This document shows positions 27,910 to 35,711 of a DNA stretch of 64,000 nt, in pieces. The DNA is from CAVTWS01 sp963732655 (lineage in GTDB: Bacteria > Actinomycetota > Acidimicrobiia > Acidimicrobiales > SHLQ01): NCBI GenBank assembly GCA_963732655.1, contig CAVTAI010000005.1:1-64000 (forward strand), given 5' to 3'. The notes below the pieces were generated by a model. The model was not told the DNA's origin. It did not search any database and saw nothing but the letters and a program-made list of their open reading frames with translations. The position numbers and the translations under genes are program-made. Position 1 is the stretch's first letter; each line of letters begins with the position of its first letter.

Positions 27910-28842
27910 TCACGGGTCGCGATTCTGCGCATCTCGGACCTTGGCGATCACCCGATCGGAGCGGTGCCAGACGTCGACGTCCGTGAAGCGGAGCACGACC
28001 CAACCGGCGGCCACGAGGGCCGCAGTTTGTTCGGCGTCCCGTCGGGCGTCGATCAAGGCGCTGTGGTAGCGCTCGCTATCGATCTGGACTAACAACCGCT
28101 GCTCGACATTCGCGAAGTCGACTCGGCCCAGCCAGCTCTGTTCGTCTCCGACATGGACCTGCCGGGCCATGTCCGGGAGCCCGGCTCGACGCAGGAGGTC
28201 CCGGAATCGGAACTCCAGATTGCTCTCCATTGGTCGGTAGTTCGGCCCGCGCTCGGCCATCAGCCGACGCATGACGGTGATTCCGGGCCGACCCCGCTGC
28301 GCCAGCATGGCGAGTGTGCTGACGAGTGTCCGGTGATCGACGAGTCCTCGGGCCCATAGGTTGTCCATGGCTCGTTCGAGGCGGCTCTCATGGATGCCGG
28401 CCGCCGCGAGATCGAACAGGGTCCTCACCGGCGACGAGACCGGGATGGAGTCGAGAACCAGACGGTGAGCGGGGATCAACAACCGGGGCTGATGGATGAT
28501 GGCGACGTAGCCGTGCGCCCGCGCCAGCGAGGATCGCACCGCCGCGACGTGGTGAGGAAAGAGATGGAATCCGGGAACTCTCCACAGTGCTGCAGAGGAG
28601 AAGGAGGCGAGCATGGCGTCGATCCCCGCGTCGAGCACGGCGGCCAGCGCGGCTTGACGTGCTGACCGGGGCGCTCCATGAAGGCGCCAGACTCGGTCGG
28701 TGATGGGTTCGAGCCGTTGGCTGTGCAGCAGGTGCTGACGCTGGCTTCGGGTCGCGAGCGCACCGAGCTGTTGATCGTTGACCAGGCCGAGCTGCTGTTC
28801 GGCCAGACATCTGATCGCTCTTTCGTGATGTTTCATGTGCAT
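27910..28842 (-). CDS. DUF559/Vsr-fold endonuclease-like protein with AbiEi-type N-terminus
   Basis: A 310-residue protein. The N-terminal part (EQQLGLVNDQQLGALATRS, then DRVWRLHGAPRS) resembles the winged-helix of AbiEi-type antitoxins and related regulators. The middle has PVSSPVRTLFDLAAAG. The C-terminal part reads ESNLEFRFRDLLRRAGLP, GRVDFANVEQRLLVQIDSERYH and ALVAAGWVVLRFTDVDVW, the layout of DUF559/very-short-patch-repair-like PD-(D/E)XK folds. Possible starts are ATG 28842 and 28836. The gene is bracketed by two long near-identical hairpins, 32 bp beyond its stop and 49 bp before its start. Whether it cuts, nicks or only binds DNA is unknown. Confidence 0.75.
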   Translation of the reverse strand: MHMKHHERAIRCLAEQQLGLVNDQQLGALATRSQRQHLLHSQRLEPITDRVWRLHGAPRSARQAALAAVLDAGIDAMLASFSSAALWRVPGFHLFPHHVAAVRSSLARAHGYVAIIHQPRLLIPAHRLVLDSIPVSSPVRTLFDLAAAGIHESRLERAMDNLWARGLVDHRTLVSTLAMLAQRGRPGITVMRRLMAERGPNYRPMESNLEFRFRDLLRRAGLPDMARQVHVGDEQSWLGRVDFANVEQRLLVQIDSERYHSALIDARRDAEQTAALVAAGWVVLRFTDVDVWHRSDRVIAKVRDAQNRDP

Positions 28843-28891
28843 ACAGTGCCGACGGCCACTGACATTCAGCCGCTCACCCCACTTCATTTCG

Positions 28892-28941
28892 GTTCTGGCA
28901 GGGAGATTGCACGCTGGGGCGTGCAGTCTCCCTGCCAGAAC
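28892..28941. repeat. 22-bp inverted repeat (hairpin copy 2)
   Basis: Arms 28892-28913 and 28920-28941 flank the loop ctgggg. Pairing is complete apart from one T-G position, which is still a wobble pair in RNA. Arm sequence begins gttctggcagggagattgca, the same as copy 1, and both copies share an atttc lead-in and a cgcycggg sequence after the second arm. It lies between the divergent starts of the DUF559-type gene and the PpiC-type lipoprotein gene. Confidence 0.95.
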
Positions 28942-28976
28942 GCTCGGGTGGGGGCGGGCGGTAAGCTCCCGGACTT

Positions 28977-29885
28977 GTGAGACGAGTGTTGGTTCTGGCT
29001 GGAGTGGTGCTGACCCTGGCGGCATGCGGACCGGTGAGCCCGGCCGCCTTGACCGTCGATGGCGACGAGGTGGTCAGCCGAGCAGACCTGTTCGATGACC
29101 TGTCCGAACGAGCCGACGCCACCGGAACTGGTCCAGTCGAGGGAACACTCCCTCAGGAGTGGGCCTCGGAGCGGCTTTCGTTCCTCGCCCAGACGGCGAT
29201 CCTCGAGCAGTACGTCGACGACCACGGCCTCGAGGTCACCGCCGAGCATCGAGCGTCGGGTGAGGCCTCCGTCGTCGGCGCCGACGCCCAGTTCCCCTAT
29301 TCCCTCGACGTCCTCGACGACCTTCAGGCGACGGCGTTCGCCCTCCAGGCGGCCATAGATGAAGGTCTGCTCGACGACGAGCTCGATGCACTCGCCGAAC
29401 TGTCGTGCGTGCGCCACGTCCTTCTCGAGACCGAGGTCGACGCCGAGTCCGTCTTGGCCGAGCTGGCGGACGGTGCGGACTTCGCCGAGCTCGCGGCCGA
29501 GCGTTCCATCGATCCCTCCGCCGCCACGAACGGTGGCGACCTCGGCTGCGCCCCCCGGCGTGCGTATGTCCAGACCTTCGACGACGCCGTGTGGGCGGCG
29601 TCCCCGGGCGATGTGCTCGGTCCGATTTCCTCGGAGTTCGGTTTCCACATCATCGAGGTGCTGGACCGGCAGACGGGATCCGCCGCCGATGTGCCCGCAG
29701 AGCAGCGTTTGAGCCTGATTGCCACCTCGGCGTTCGATGGGGCCGATGTCCATGTCGACCCGAGGTTCGGTGGGTGGGGCGGCCCGACCGCCAACTACGG
29801 CGTCGTGCCGCCCGAGGGCGCGTTCGTGCCGCCGCTGACCGGCGACGACGGCGTACTCACCATTCCGGTCGAACCGGCTTCGTGA
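28977..29885 (+). CDS. PpiC/SurA-like peptidyl-prolyl isomerase lipoprotein
   Basis: A 302-residue protein with a lipoprotein signal (RRVLVLAGVVLTLAAC, lipobox LAAC). After an N-terminal helical chaperone part (VDGDEVVSRADLFDDL), the parvulin domain is seen as CVRHVLLETEVDAESVLAELADGADFAELAAERSID, GGDLGCAPRR, and SSEFGFHIIEVLDRQ. Such proteins assist folding outside the membrane (PrsA/SurA). GTG at 28977; the stop overlaps the GTG of the next gene (GTGA), so it is probably cotranscribed with the methylase-MazG gene. Confidence 0.85.
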   Translation: MRRVLVLAGVVLTLAACGPVSPAALTVDGDEVVSRADLFDDLSERADATGTGPVEGTLPQEWASERLSFLAQTAILEQYVDDHGLEVTAEHRASGEASVVGADAQFPYSLDVLDDLQATAFALQAAIDEGLLDDELDALAELSCVRHVLLETEVDAESVLAELADGADFAELAAERSIDPSAATNGGDLGCAPRRAYVQTFDDAVWAASPGDVLGPISSEFGFHIIEVLDRQTGSAADVPAEQRLSLIATSAFDGADVHVDPRFGGWGGPTANYGVVPPEGAFVPPLTGDDGVLTIPVEPAS

Positions 29886-31312
29886 GTCCGCGGGTCACGA
29901 TCGTCGGCCTCGGCCCGGCCGGCGCTGAGTTCGTGACCCCGGCCGCCACGTCCGAGATCGAGCGCCACGGACCCGAGCGCACGATCGTGCGGACGCGACG
30001 CCACCCCGCTGCCGAGGTGGTGAGTACCGCGGCACTCGCCTGCGACGACCTGTACGACGAGGCCGACACGTTCGCCGACGTGTACGAGGCCATCGTCGAT
30101 CGTGTGGTCGCCCACGCCGAGCGGCACGGAGAGGTCTGCTACGTGGTGCCCGGTTCGCCTCGTGTCCTGGAGCGGACGGTGGAGCTGCTCGTCGCCGATC
30201 CCCGGATCGACACGGTCGTCCAGCCGGCTACGTCGTTCCTCGACCTGGCCTGGGCGCGACTCGGCATCGATCCGTTCGACGCCACGGTCACGCTGATCGA
30301 CGGCCACCGGTTCGAGTTGGCTACCGCCGGCCGGTCGGGGCCGTTCCTGGTCGCCCACTGCCACAACCGCCGGGTCCTGTCCGACATCAAGCTGGCGGTC
30401 GACGAGAACCCAGACACGCCGGTGATCCTGTTGAGTCGGCTCGGCCTGCCTGACGAAGCCGCGGTGCCGACGACCTGGGCCGACCTGGACCGCACCATCG
30501 AACCCGACCACCTCACCAGCCTGTACATCCCGGCCCTGACCGCGCCGGTCGCCGCCGAGTTCGCCCACTTCGAGCAGCTCATGAGGGACCTCCGAGACGG
30601 GTGTCCGTGGGATGCCGAGCAGACCCACCAATCGCTCCGGCGCCATCTGCTCGAAGAGACCTACGAAGTCCTGGAGGCGATCGACCGGCTCGAGGCGGAC
30701 GAGGACGAGGGGTACGAGATGCTCGAGGAGGAGTTGGGTGATCTGCTCTTCCAGGTCTTCTTCCACTCCGCCATCGCCACCGAGCAGGGTCGGTTCACGG
30801 CCGCCGACGTCGCTCGGGGCATCCACGACAAGCTCCGGCACCGTCATCCGCACGTGTTCGGCGATGTCGAGGTGGCCGATGCCGACGAGGTGTTGTCGAA
30901 CTGGGAGCAGATCAAGAAGGCCGAGAAGGGCGACGACTCGATCATGGCGTCGGTTCCGGGCGCGCTTCCGTCGGTCCTGTACGCGTTGAAGGTCCAGAAG
31001 AAGGCCGGATCGGTGGGCGCCCAGCGCGCCGGCGTGGACGCCGATCTCGAGGCGACTGTCGCTCGGTTGGGCGCGGCGGTGCGGGCCGGCGACGTGGCCG
31101 GTGAGCAGGAGCGGCTGGCGGGCGACGCCCTCTTCTCGGCGGTGAGCGTCTGTCGCCGCTTGGGTGTCGACCCCGAAGCGGCCCTGCGTCGGTCGGCCGA
31201 TTCGTTCCGGCGCCGCTTCATGGCTGCAGAAAGCCCGAATGACGGACGGAACTCGATCGCGGAGAGTGATGTGGTGGCCACGTTGTGGGATAGTGGGGTT
31301 GGCGCGAGCTGA
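29882..31312 (+). CDS. mazG: Tetrapyrrole-methylase-like domain fused to MazG
   Basis: A 476-residue fusion. Residues 1-215 resemble the SAM-dependent tetrapyrrole methylase fold (RVTIVGLGPAGAEFVTPAA, ADVYEAIVDRVV, VCYVVPGSPRVLERTVELL, VAHCHNRRV). Residues about 225-330 are MazG: LRDGCPWDAEQTHQSLRRHLLEETYEVLEAID, then ELGDLLFQVFFHS, giving the metal-binding E-x2-E ... E-x2-D set; KLRHRHPHVFGDV and NWEQIKKAEKG follow. MazG hydrolyses aberrant or excess NTPs. The fusion resembles YabN of Firmicutes; most actinobacterial MazG proteins lack it as far as I know. Located before eno as in other actinobacteria. Confidence 0.88.
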   Translation: MSPRVTIVGLGPAGAEFVTPAATSEIERHGPERTIVRTRRHPAAEVVSTAALACDDLYDEADTFADVYEAIVDRVVAHAERHGEVCYVVPGSPRVLERTVELLVADPRIDTVVQPATSFLDLAWARLGIDPFDATVTLIDGHRFELATAGRSGPFLVAHCHNRRVLSDIKLAVDENPDTPVILLSRLGLPDEAAVPTTWADLDRTIEPDHLTSLYIPALTAPVAAEFAHFEQLMRDLRDGCPWDAEQTHQSLRRHLLEETYEVLEAIDRLEADEDEGYEMLEEELGDLLFQVFFHSAIATEQGRFTAADVARGIHDKLRHRHPHVFGDVEVADADEVLSNWEQIKKAEKGDDSIMASVPGALPSVLYALKVQKKAGSVGAQRAGVDADLEATVARLGAAVRAGDVAGEQERLAGDALFSAVSVCRRLGVDPEAALRRSADSFRRRFMAAESPNDGRNSIAESDVVATLWDSGVGAS

Positions 31313-31416
31313 GGGCGGGGTGGTCGTTGGTCCTTCGGCCGCGAACGCGTTTGACACCAGCAACATCAGGCGCACGAGTAACGTGCGCACCACCCCAAAC
31401 GAGGAGTGAACAGGTC

Positions 31417-32700
31417 GTGAGTGAGATCACCGGCATCGTCGGGCGCGAGGTTCTGGACTCGCGCGGCAACCCGACCGTCGAGGTCGAGATCGTGCTCGAC
31501 AGCGGTGCCGCCGGGCGCGCCATCGTCCCCAGTGGCGCCTCGACCGGCCAGTTCGAGGCTCACGAACGCCGAGACGGCGGCGACCGCTACATGGGCAAGG
31601 GCGTCCTCGGGGCGGTCGAGTCCGTCAACAGCGAGATCGCCCGTCTGCTCCTCGGCGAGGACGCCACGGATCAGCGGGGCATCGACCAGGCCCTCATCGA
31701 CCTCGACGGCACCGATACCAAGAAGCGCTTGGGCGCCAACGCGGTCCTCGGCGTGTCCCTGGCGGTCGCTCGCGCAGCGGCCGACGAGATCGGGCTTCCG
31801 TTGTATCGCTACATCGGCGGCGTGAACGCCCACGTGTTGCCGCTGCCCATGCTCAACGTGATCAATGGTGGCGAACACGCCGACAACAACATCGACATGC
31901 AGGAGTTCATGCTCATGCCGGTCGGTGCCGTGTCGTTCTCCGAGGCGCTGCGGTGGGGCGTGCAGACCTATCACACCCTCAAGAAGGTGTTGCACGAGCG
32001 CGGCCTCGCCACGGCGGTAGGTGACGAAGGTGGATTCGCGCCCAATCTGGGTTCGAACGAGGAGGCGGTGAAGCTGCTCGTCGAGGCCATCGAGCTGGCT
32101 GGACTGACCCCGGGCGACGACATGGCCCTCGGCCTCGATTGCGCCTCGACCGAGTTCTTCAAGAACGGGGAGTACGTGCTCGCCGGCGAGAACCGTTCGC
32201 TCAGCCCCAGCGGCATGGCCGACTATCTCGCCGGTCTCGCCGAGCGTTATCCGATCGTGTCGATCGAAGATGGGATGTCCGAAGAGGATTGGGACGGCTG
32301 GCGCCAGCTGACGGAGTCGGTCGGCGGCAAGGTCCAGCTGGTGGGCGACGACTTGTTCGTGACCAACACCGACCGTCTGGCCCGAGGGATCGCTGATGGC
32401 ATCGCCAACTCGATACTTGTCAAGGTCAACCAGATCGGCTCGCTCACCGAGACCCTCGACGCGGTGTCGATGGCCCACCGAGCCGCCTACACCGCGGTCA
32501 TGTCGCATCGGTCGGGGGAGACCGAAGACACCACGATCGCCGACCTCGCCGTGGCCACCAACTGCGGCCAGATCAAGAGCGGTGCGCCCGCCCGGAGCGA
32601 CCGCGTTGCCAAGTACAACCAGCTCCTTCGGATCGAAGAAGAGCTCGGCACCACCGCCGCGTTCTGGGGCCGATCGGCCCTGGCCGGAGAACGCGCATGA
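31417..32700 (+). CDS. eno: Enolase
   Basis: Glycolytic 2-phosphoglycerate dehydratase, 427 residues. Start GTG 31417 with GAGGAG about ten bases upstream. Signatures: GREVLDSRGNPTVEVE, PSGASTGQFEAHE, NVINGGEHADNN, GDEGGFAPNL, SIEDGMSEEDWDGW, GDDLFVTNT, ILVKVNQIGSLTET and SHRSGETEDTTIADLAV. Metal ligands (D, E, D) and catalytic Lys and Glu are present in these blocks. Followed by ftsB/divIC with a 4-bp ATGA overlap. Confidence 0.98.
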   Translation: MSEITGIVGREVLDSRGNPTVEVEIVLDSGAAGRAIVPSGASTGQFEAHERRDGGDRYMGKGVLGAVESVNSEIARLLLGEDATDQRGIDQALIDLDGTDTKKRLGANAVLGVSLAVARAAADEIGLPLYRYIGGVNAHVLPLPMLNVINGGEHADNNIDMQEFMLMPVGAVSFSEALRWGVQTYHTLKKVLHERGLATAVGDEGGFAPNLGSNEEAVKLLVEAIELAGLTPGDDMALGLDCASTEFFKNGEYVLAGENRSLSPSGMADYLAGLAERYPIVSIEDGMSEEDWDGWRQLTESVGGKVQLVGDDLFVTNTDRLARGIADGIANSILVKVNQIGSLTETLDAVSMAHRAAYTAVMSHRSGETEDTTIADLAVATNCGQIKSGAPARSDRVAKYNQLLRIEEELGTTAAFWGRSALAGERA

Positions 32701-33293
32701 CCCGTCGGGACGGTCGGACCGTCCGTCCCCCGACCGTTCCGACGGGTCGGCGCCGCACCGCCGGCGCAGCTGGCAAGGCAAGTACCGCCGGCGCAGCTGG
32801 TAAGGCAAGTACCGCCGGCGCTGCTGGCCGGGCAAGTACCGCCGGCAAGGCCGCCCGCGCCAGCCGGATGGTCGACGGTGTTCCCGAGAAGGTGGCCCGC
32901 GGTCGCGGTCACCTGATCGTGCCGGTCCTGCTCAGCGTCATCACCTTGGCTGCGGTGCTCCTGTTCCTCGTCGCGCCGGCGCAGACCTGGCTGGAGCAGC
33001 GGCGCCAGTTGAACGACGCGGAACGGGACCTGGCCGAGGTGCTCGAGGTCAACGCCGGGTACGAGCAGCGCATCGCCGACCTCCAGACCGATGCCGAGGT
33101 CGCCCGGATCGCCCGGGAGCAGTACAACCTCGTCGGCCCCGGTCAGGAGGCCTACGTCGTGCTGCCGGCGCCGACCACCACGACAACCCTGGTTCCGGCG
33201 TCGTCGCCGACGGTGCTTCCGGCGTCGTCGCCGACGGTGCTTCCGGCGTCGTCGCCGACGGCCGGTCCGGCCACCATGGCGACCACTCCGTGA
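32697..33293 (+). CDS. ftsB: FtsB/DivIC-type septum protein with repeat-rich ends
   Basis: A 198-residue single-pass membrane protein. The N-terminal cytoplasmic part is low-complexity, with three tandem AGAAGKAST-like units. One TM (GHLIVPVLLSVITLAAVLLFLVAPAQTWL) is followed by a coiled coil (QRRQLNDAERDLAEVLEVN) and a short globular segment (ARIAREQYNLVGPGQEAYVV) typical of FtsB/DivIC in the FtsQLB complex. The C-terminus has three PASSPTVL-type repeats. ATG overlaps the eno stop. Position after eno is the normal actinobacterial one. Confidence 0.88.
   Translation: MTRRDGRTVRPPTVPTGRRRTAGAAGKASTAGAAGKASTAGAAGRASTAGKAARASRMVDGVPEKVARGRGHLIVPVLLSVITLAAVLLFLVAPAQTWLEQRRQLNDAERDLAEVLEVNAGYEQRIADLQTDAEVARIAREQYNLVGPGQEAYVVLPAPTTTTTLVPASSPTVLPASSPTVLPASSPTAGPATMATTP
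32757..32837 (+). repeat. 27-bp in-frame tandem repeat in the ftsB 5' part
   Basis: Units at 32757-32783, 32784-32810 and 32811-32837, with a partial fourth after 32838. Each begins accgccggcgcagctgg (third copy: gctgctgg). They encode TAGAAGKAS-type repeats in the cytoplasmic tail. Confidence 0.92.
33193..33264 (+). repeat. 24-bp in-frame tandem repeat at the ftsB 3' end
   Basis: Three units of 24 bp at 33193-33216, 33217-33240 and 33241-33264, each beginning ttccggcgtcgtcgccgacg. They encode PASSPTVL repeats in the extracytoplasmic tail of the FtsB/DivIC-type protein. Confidence 0.93.
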
Positions 33294-33412
33294 TCTCGGC
33301 GGGGAGTTCGGCTCCCGAGCGGCGCGCTCGCTAGTCTCACCCGGGGATCGTCGACCGATACCCCCTCGCTCGGCCACCTGGTCGAGCCATCGTCCTCCCG
33401 GAGAGAACCCAG

Positions 33413-35710
33413 ATGAGCATTCTCGGCAACCGCGTGCTGCGCAAAGAGGACCCCGCCTTCCTCACCCGCGGGGCCACGTACACCGCTGACCTCACCGATC
33501 CTCGTCTCGACGGTGCTGGGTACGTGACCTACGTGCGTTCCACGATGGCGAACGCTCGCATCGCCGGAATCGATACCTCCGACGCCGTCGCCATACCCGG
33601 TGTGCTCGGCGTGTTCACCGCCGCCGATCTCGATGACAACGTGAAGCTCTCGCCGGGCATGTTGCCGCTCTTCCCACCGCCGATCCTCAACCGACCGACG
33701 CTCGCGACCACGCACGTGCGCTTCGTGGGCGAGCCGGTGGCGGTCGTGGTGACCGAGCACGCGTATCAGGGTGAGGACGCGGCCGAGGCCGTGGCGATCG
33801 ACTACGAGCCGCTGCCTGCGGTGATCGACATCGAGGCCTCAGCCGCCGGCGATGTCATCGTCTACGAGGAGGTCGGGTCGAACGTCGCCATCGACCACAC
33901 GGCATTCGGCATGGCCACCGGGTTCAAGGATCCGGAGATCTTCGCCGACTGCGAGGTCGTCGTGCCCCGCACGCGCGTCGTCAACCAGCGCACTGCCGCG
34001 GCGCCGCTCGAGGTCCGGTCGACGGCCTGCGCGTGGGTCGACGGCGACCTGTACGTGTGGATGAGCGGCCAGGGCCCACACGGCACCCGCAGTGCTCTCG
34101 CCGGCACGTATGGGCTCGACCCCGCCAACTGCCACGTGGTCTCCCCGGATGTGGGCGGCGGCTTCGGGGCCAAGATCGCCCATTACCCCGAAGATGTGTT
34201 GCTGCCGTGGCTGGCCCAGAAGGTCGGTCGGCCGGTCCGCTGGTTCGAGACCCGCACCGAGAACATGAACGCCATGGGCCCGGGCCGCGCCCAGGTGCAG
34301 TTCGTGACCATCGGCGGTGACCGCGACGGCACGGTCAAGGCCTACCAGCTCGAGATCATCGCCGACCTCGGGGCCTACGGACGGATGGGCGGCTTCCTGC
34401 CCTTCTTCACCCATCAGATGGCCGCCGGCACGTACACGATCCCCAAGATCGAGACGTCGGCCAAGGCGGTGGTGACCAACACGACCCCGACGGAGGCGTA
34501 CCGAGGCGCGGGCCGGCCCGAGGCCGCCGCCGCCATCGAACGGGCCATGGATCTGTTCGCCGCCGCCATCGGGATGGATCCGGTCGAGGTGCGCCGCAAG
34601 AACCTGATCGCCGCGGATCAGTTCCCCTACACGACCCCGACGGGCGCCGTGTACGACTCGGGCGACTACGAGAAGGCGCTGGACCTGGCGCTCGACGCCG
34701 CCGGGTACGCCGATCTACGGGCCGATCAGGCCGCACGGCGCCAGCGCGGCGACAACCGTCAGCTCGGCATCGGTGTCGCCTGCTACGTCGAGATCACGGC
34801 CGGACCCGCGCCCGGCGGCAACGAGTTCTCCAAGGTCGAGATCACGCCCGAAGGCAAGGCTCGCGTGTACTCGGGCTCGTTCAGCCACGGCCAGTCGCAC
34901 AAGACGACCTTCGCCCAGATCGCGGCCGATCAGCTCGGCATGTCGATCGACGACATCGACGTCATCCAGGGTGACACCGATCTCGTGAAGCAGGGGTCGG
35001 GAACCATGGGCTCCCGCTCCACTCAGATCGGCGGCTCGGCCGTCTACACGGCGGCGGGCGACGTGGTGTCGGCGGCTCGCCAGGTGGCGGCCAACCTGCT
35101 GGAAGCCAACGTCGATGACATCGAGCTCGACAAGGTCGCCGGGGCCTTCCACGTGAAGGGCACCCCGTCGGTGGCCAAAACGTGGGCCGAGGTCGCCGTC
35201 GCGGCCGGATCAGATGGGCTGTCGTCGGAGTCGGACTTCAACGCGAACTGCTCCTTCCCGTTCGGCGCCCACGTGGCCGTCGTCGAGGTCGACATGGAAA
35301 CGGGCAAGGTCGAGCTGGTGCGGATGATCACGTGCGACGATTCCGGCACCTTGATCAACCCGATGATCGTCGAGGGTCAGCGGCACGGCGGCATCGCTCA
35401 AGGTGTCGCCCAGGCCCTGCTGGAAGAGGTCGTCTACGACCCTGATGGCAACCCGGTGACCTCCAACTTCGCCGACTACGGGATCATCTCGATGGCCGAG
35501 CTTCCGAGCTACGAGCTGGTGCCCCTCGAGACGCCGACCCCGAACAACCCGCTCGGCGCCAAGGGCATCGGCGAGTCGGGTGCGATCGGTGCCACCCCGG
35601 CTGTGCAGAGCGCCGTCGTCGACGCACTCTCTCACCTGGGCATCACCCACATCGACATCCCGACGACTCCCCAGCGGGTGTGGGCGGCCATCGCCGCCGC
35701 CAGCAGCTGA
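33413..35710 (+). CDS. Molybdenum hydroxylase large subunit (form II CoxL-like)
   Basis: A 765-residue member of the xanthine oxidase/CO dehydrogenase large-subunit family. Visible motifs: GEPVAVVVTE, GQGPHGTRSALAG, VSPDVGGGFGAKI (molybdopterin contact), TEAYRGAGRPEAAAAIERAMD and the catalytic Glu region GAKGIGESGAIGATPAV. The active-site loop reads AYRGAGR, the form II type, and lacks the AYxCSFR loop whose Cys binds Cu in bona fide form I CO dehydrogenase. It is therefore a CODH-like hydroxylase whose substrate could be CO or another small molecule. It is followed by an ABC exporter and only then by its small and medium subunits, an unusual order. Confidence 0.9.
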   Translation: MSILGNRVLRKEDPAFLTRGATYTADLTDPRLDGAGYVTYVRSTMANARIAGIDTSDAVAIPGVLGVFTAADLDDNVKLSPGMLPLFPPPILNRPTLATTHVRFVGEPVAVVVTEHAYQGEDAAEAVAIDYEPLPAVIDIEASAAGDVIVYEEVGSNVAIDHTAFGMATGFKDPEIFADCEVVVPRTRVVNQRTAAAPLEVRSTACAWVDGDLYVWMSGQGPHGTRSALAGTYGLDPANCHVVSPDVGGGFGAKIAHYPEDVLLPWLAQKVGRPVRWFETRTENMNAMGPGRAQVQFVTIGGDRDGTVKAYQLEIIADLGAYGRMGGFLPFFTHQMAAGTYTIPKIETSAKAVVTNTTPTEAYRGAGRPEAAAAIERAMDLFAAAIGMDPVEVRRKNLIAADQFPYTTPTGAVYDSGDYEKALDLALDAAGYADLRADQAARRQRGDNRQLGIGVACYVEITAGPAPGGNEFSKVEITPEGKARVYSGSFSHGQSHKTTFAQIAADQLGMSIDDIDVIQGDTDLVKQGSGTMGSRSTQIGGSAVYTAAGDVVSAARQVAANLLEANVDDIELDKVAGAFHVKGTPSVAKTWAEVAVAAGSDGLSSESDFNANCSFPFGAHVAVVEVDMETGKVELVRMITCDDSGTLINPMIVEGQRHGGIAQGVAQALLEEVVYDPDGNPVTSNFADYGIISMAELPSYELVPLETPTPNNPLGAKGIGESGAIGATPAVQSAVVDALSHLGITHIDIPTTPQRVWAAIAAASS

Positions 35711-35711
35711 G

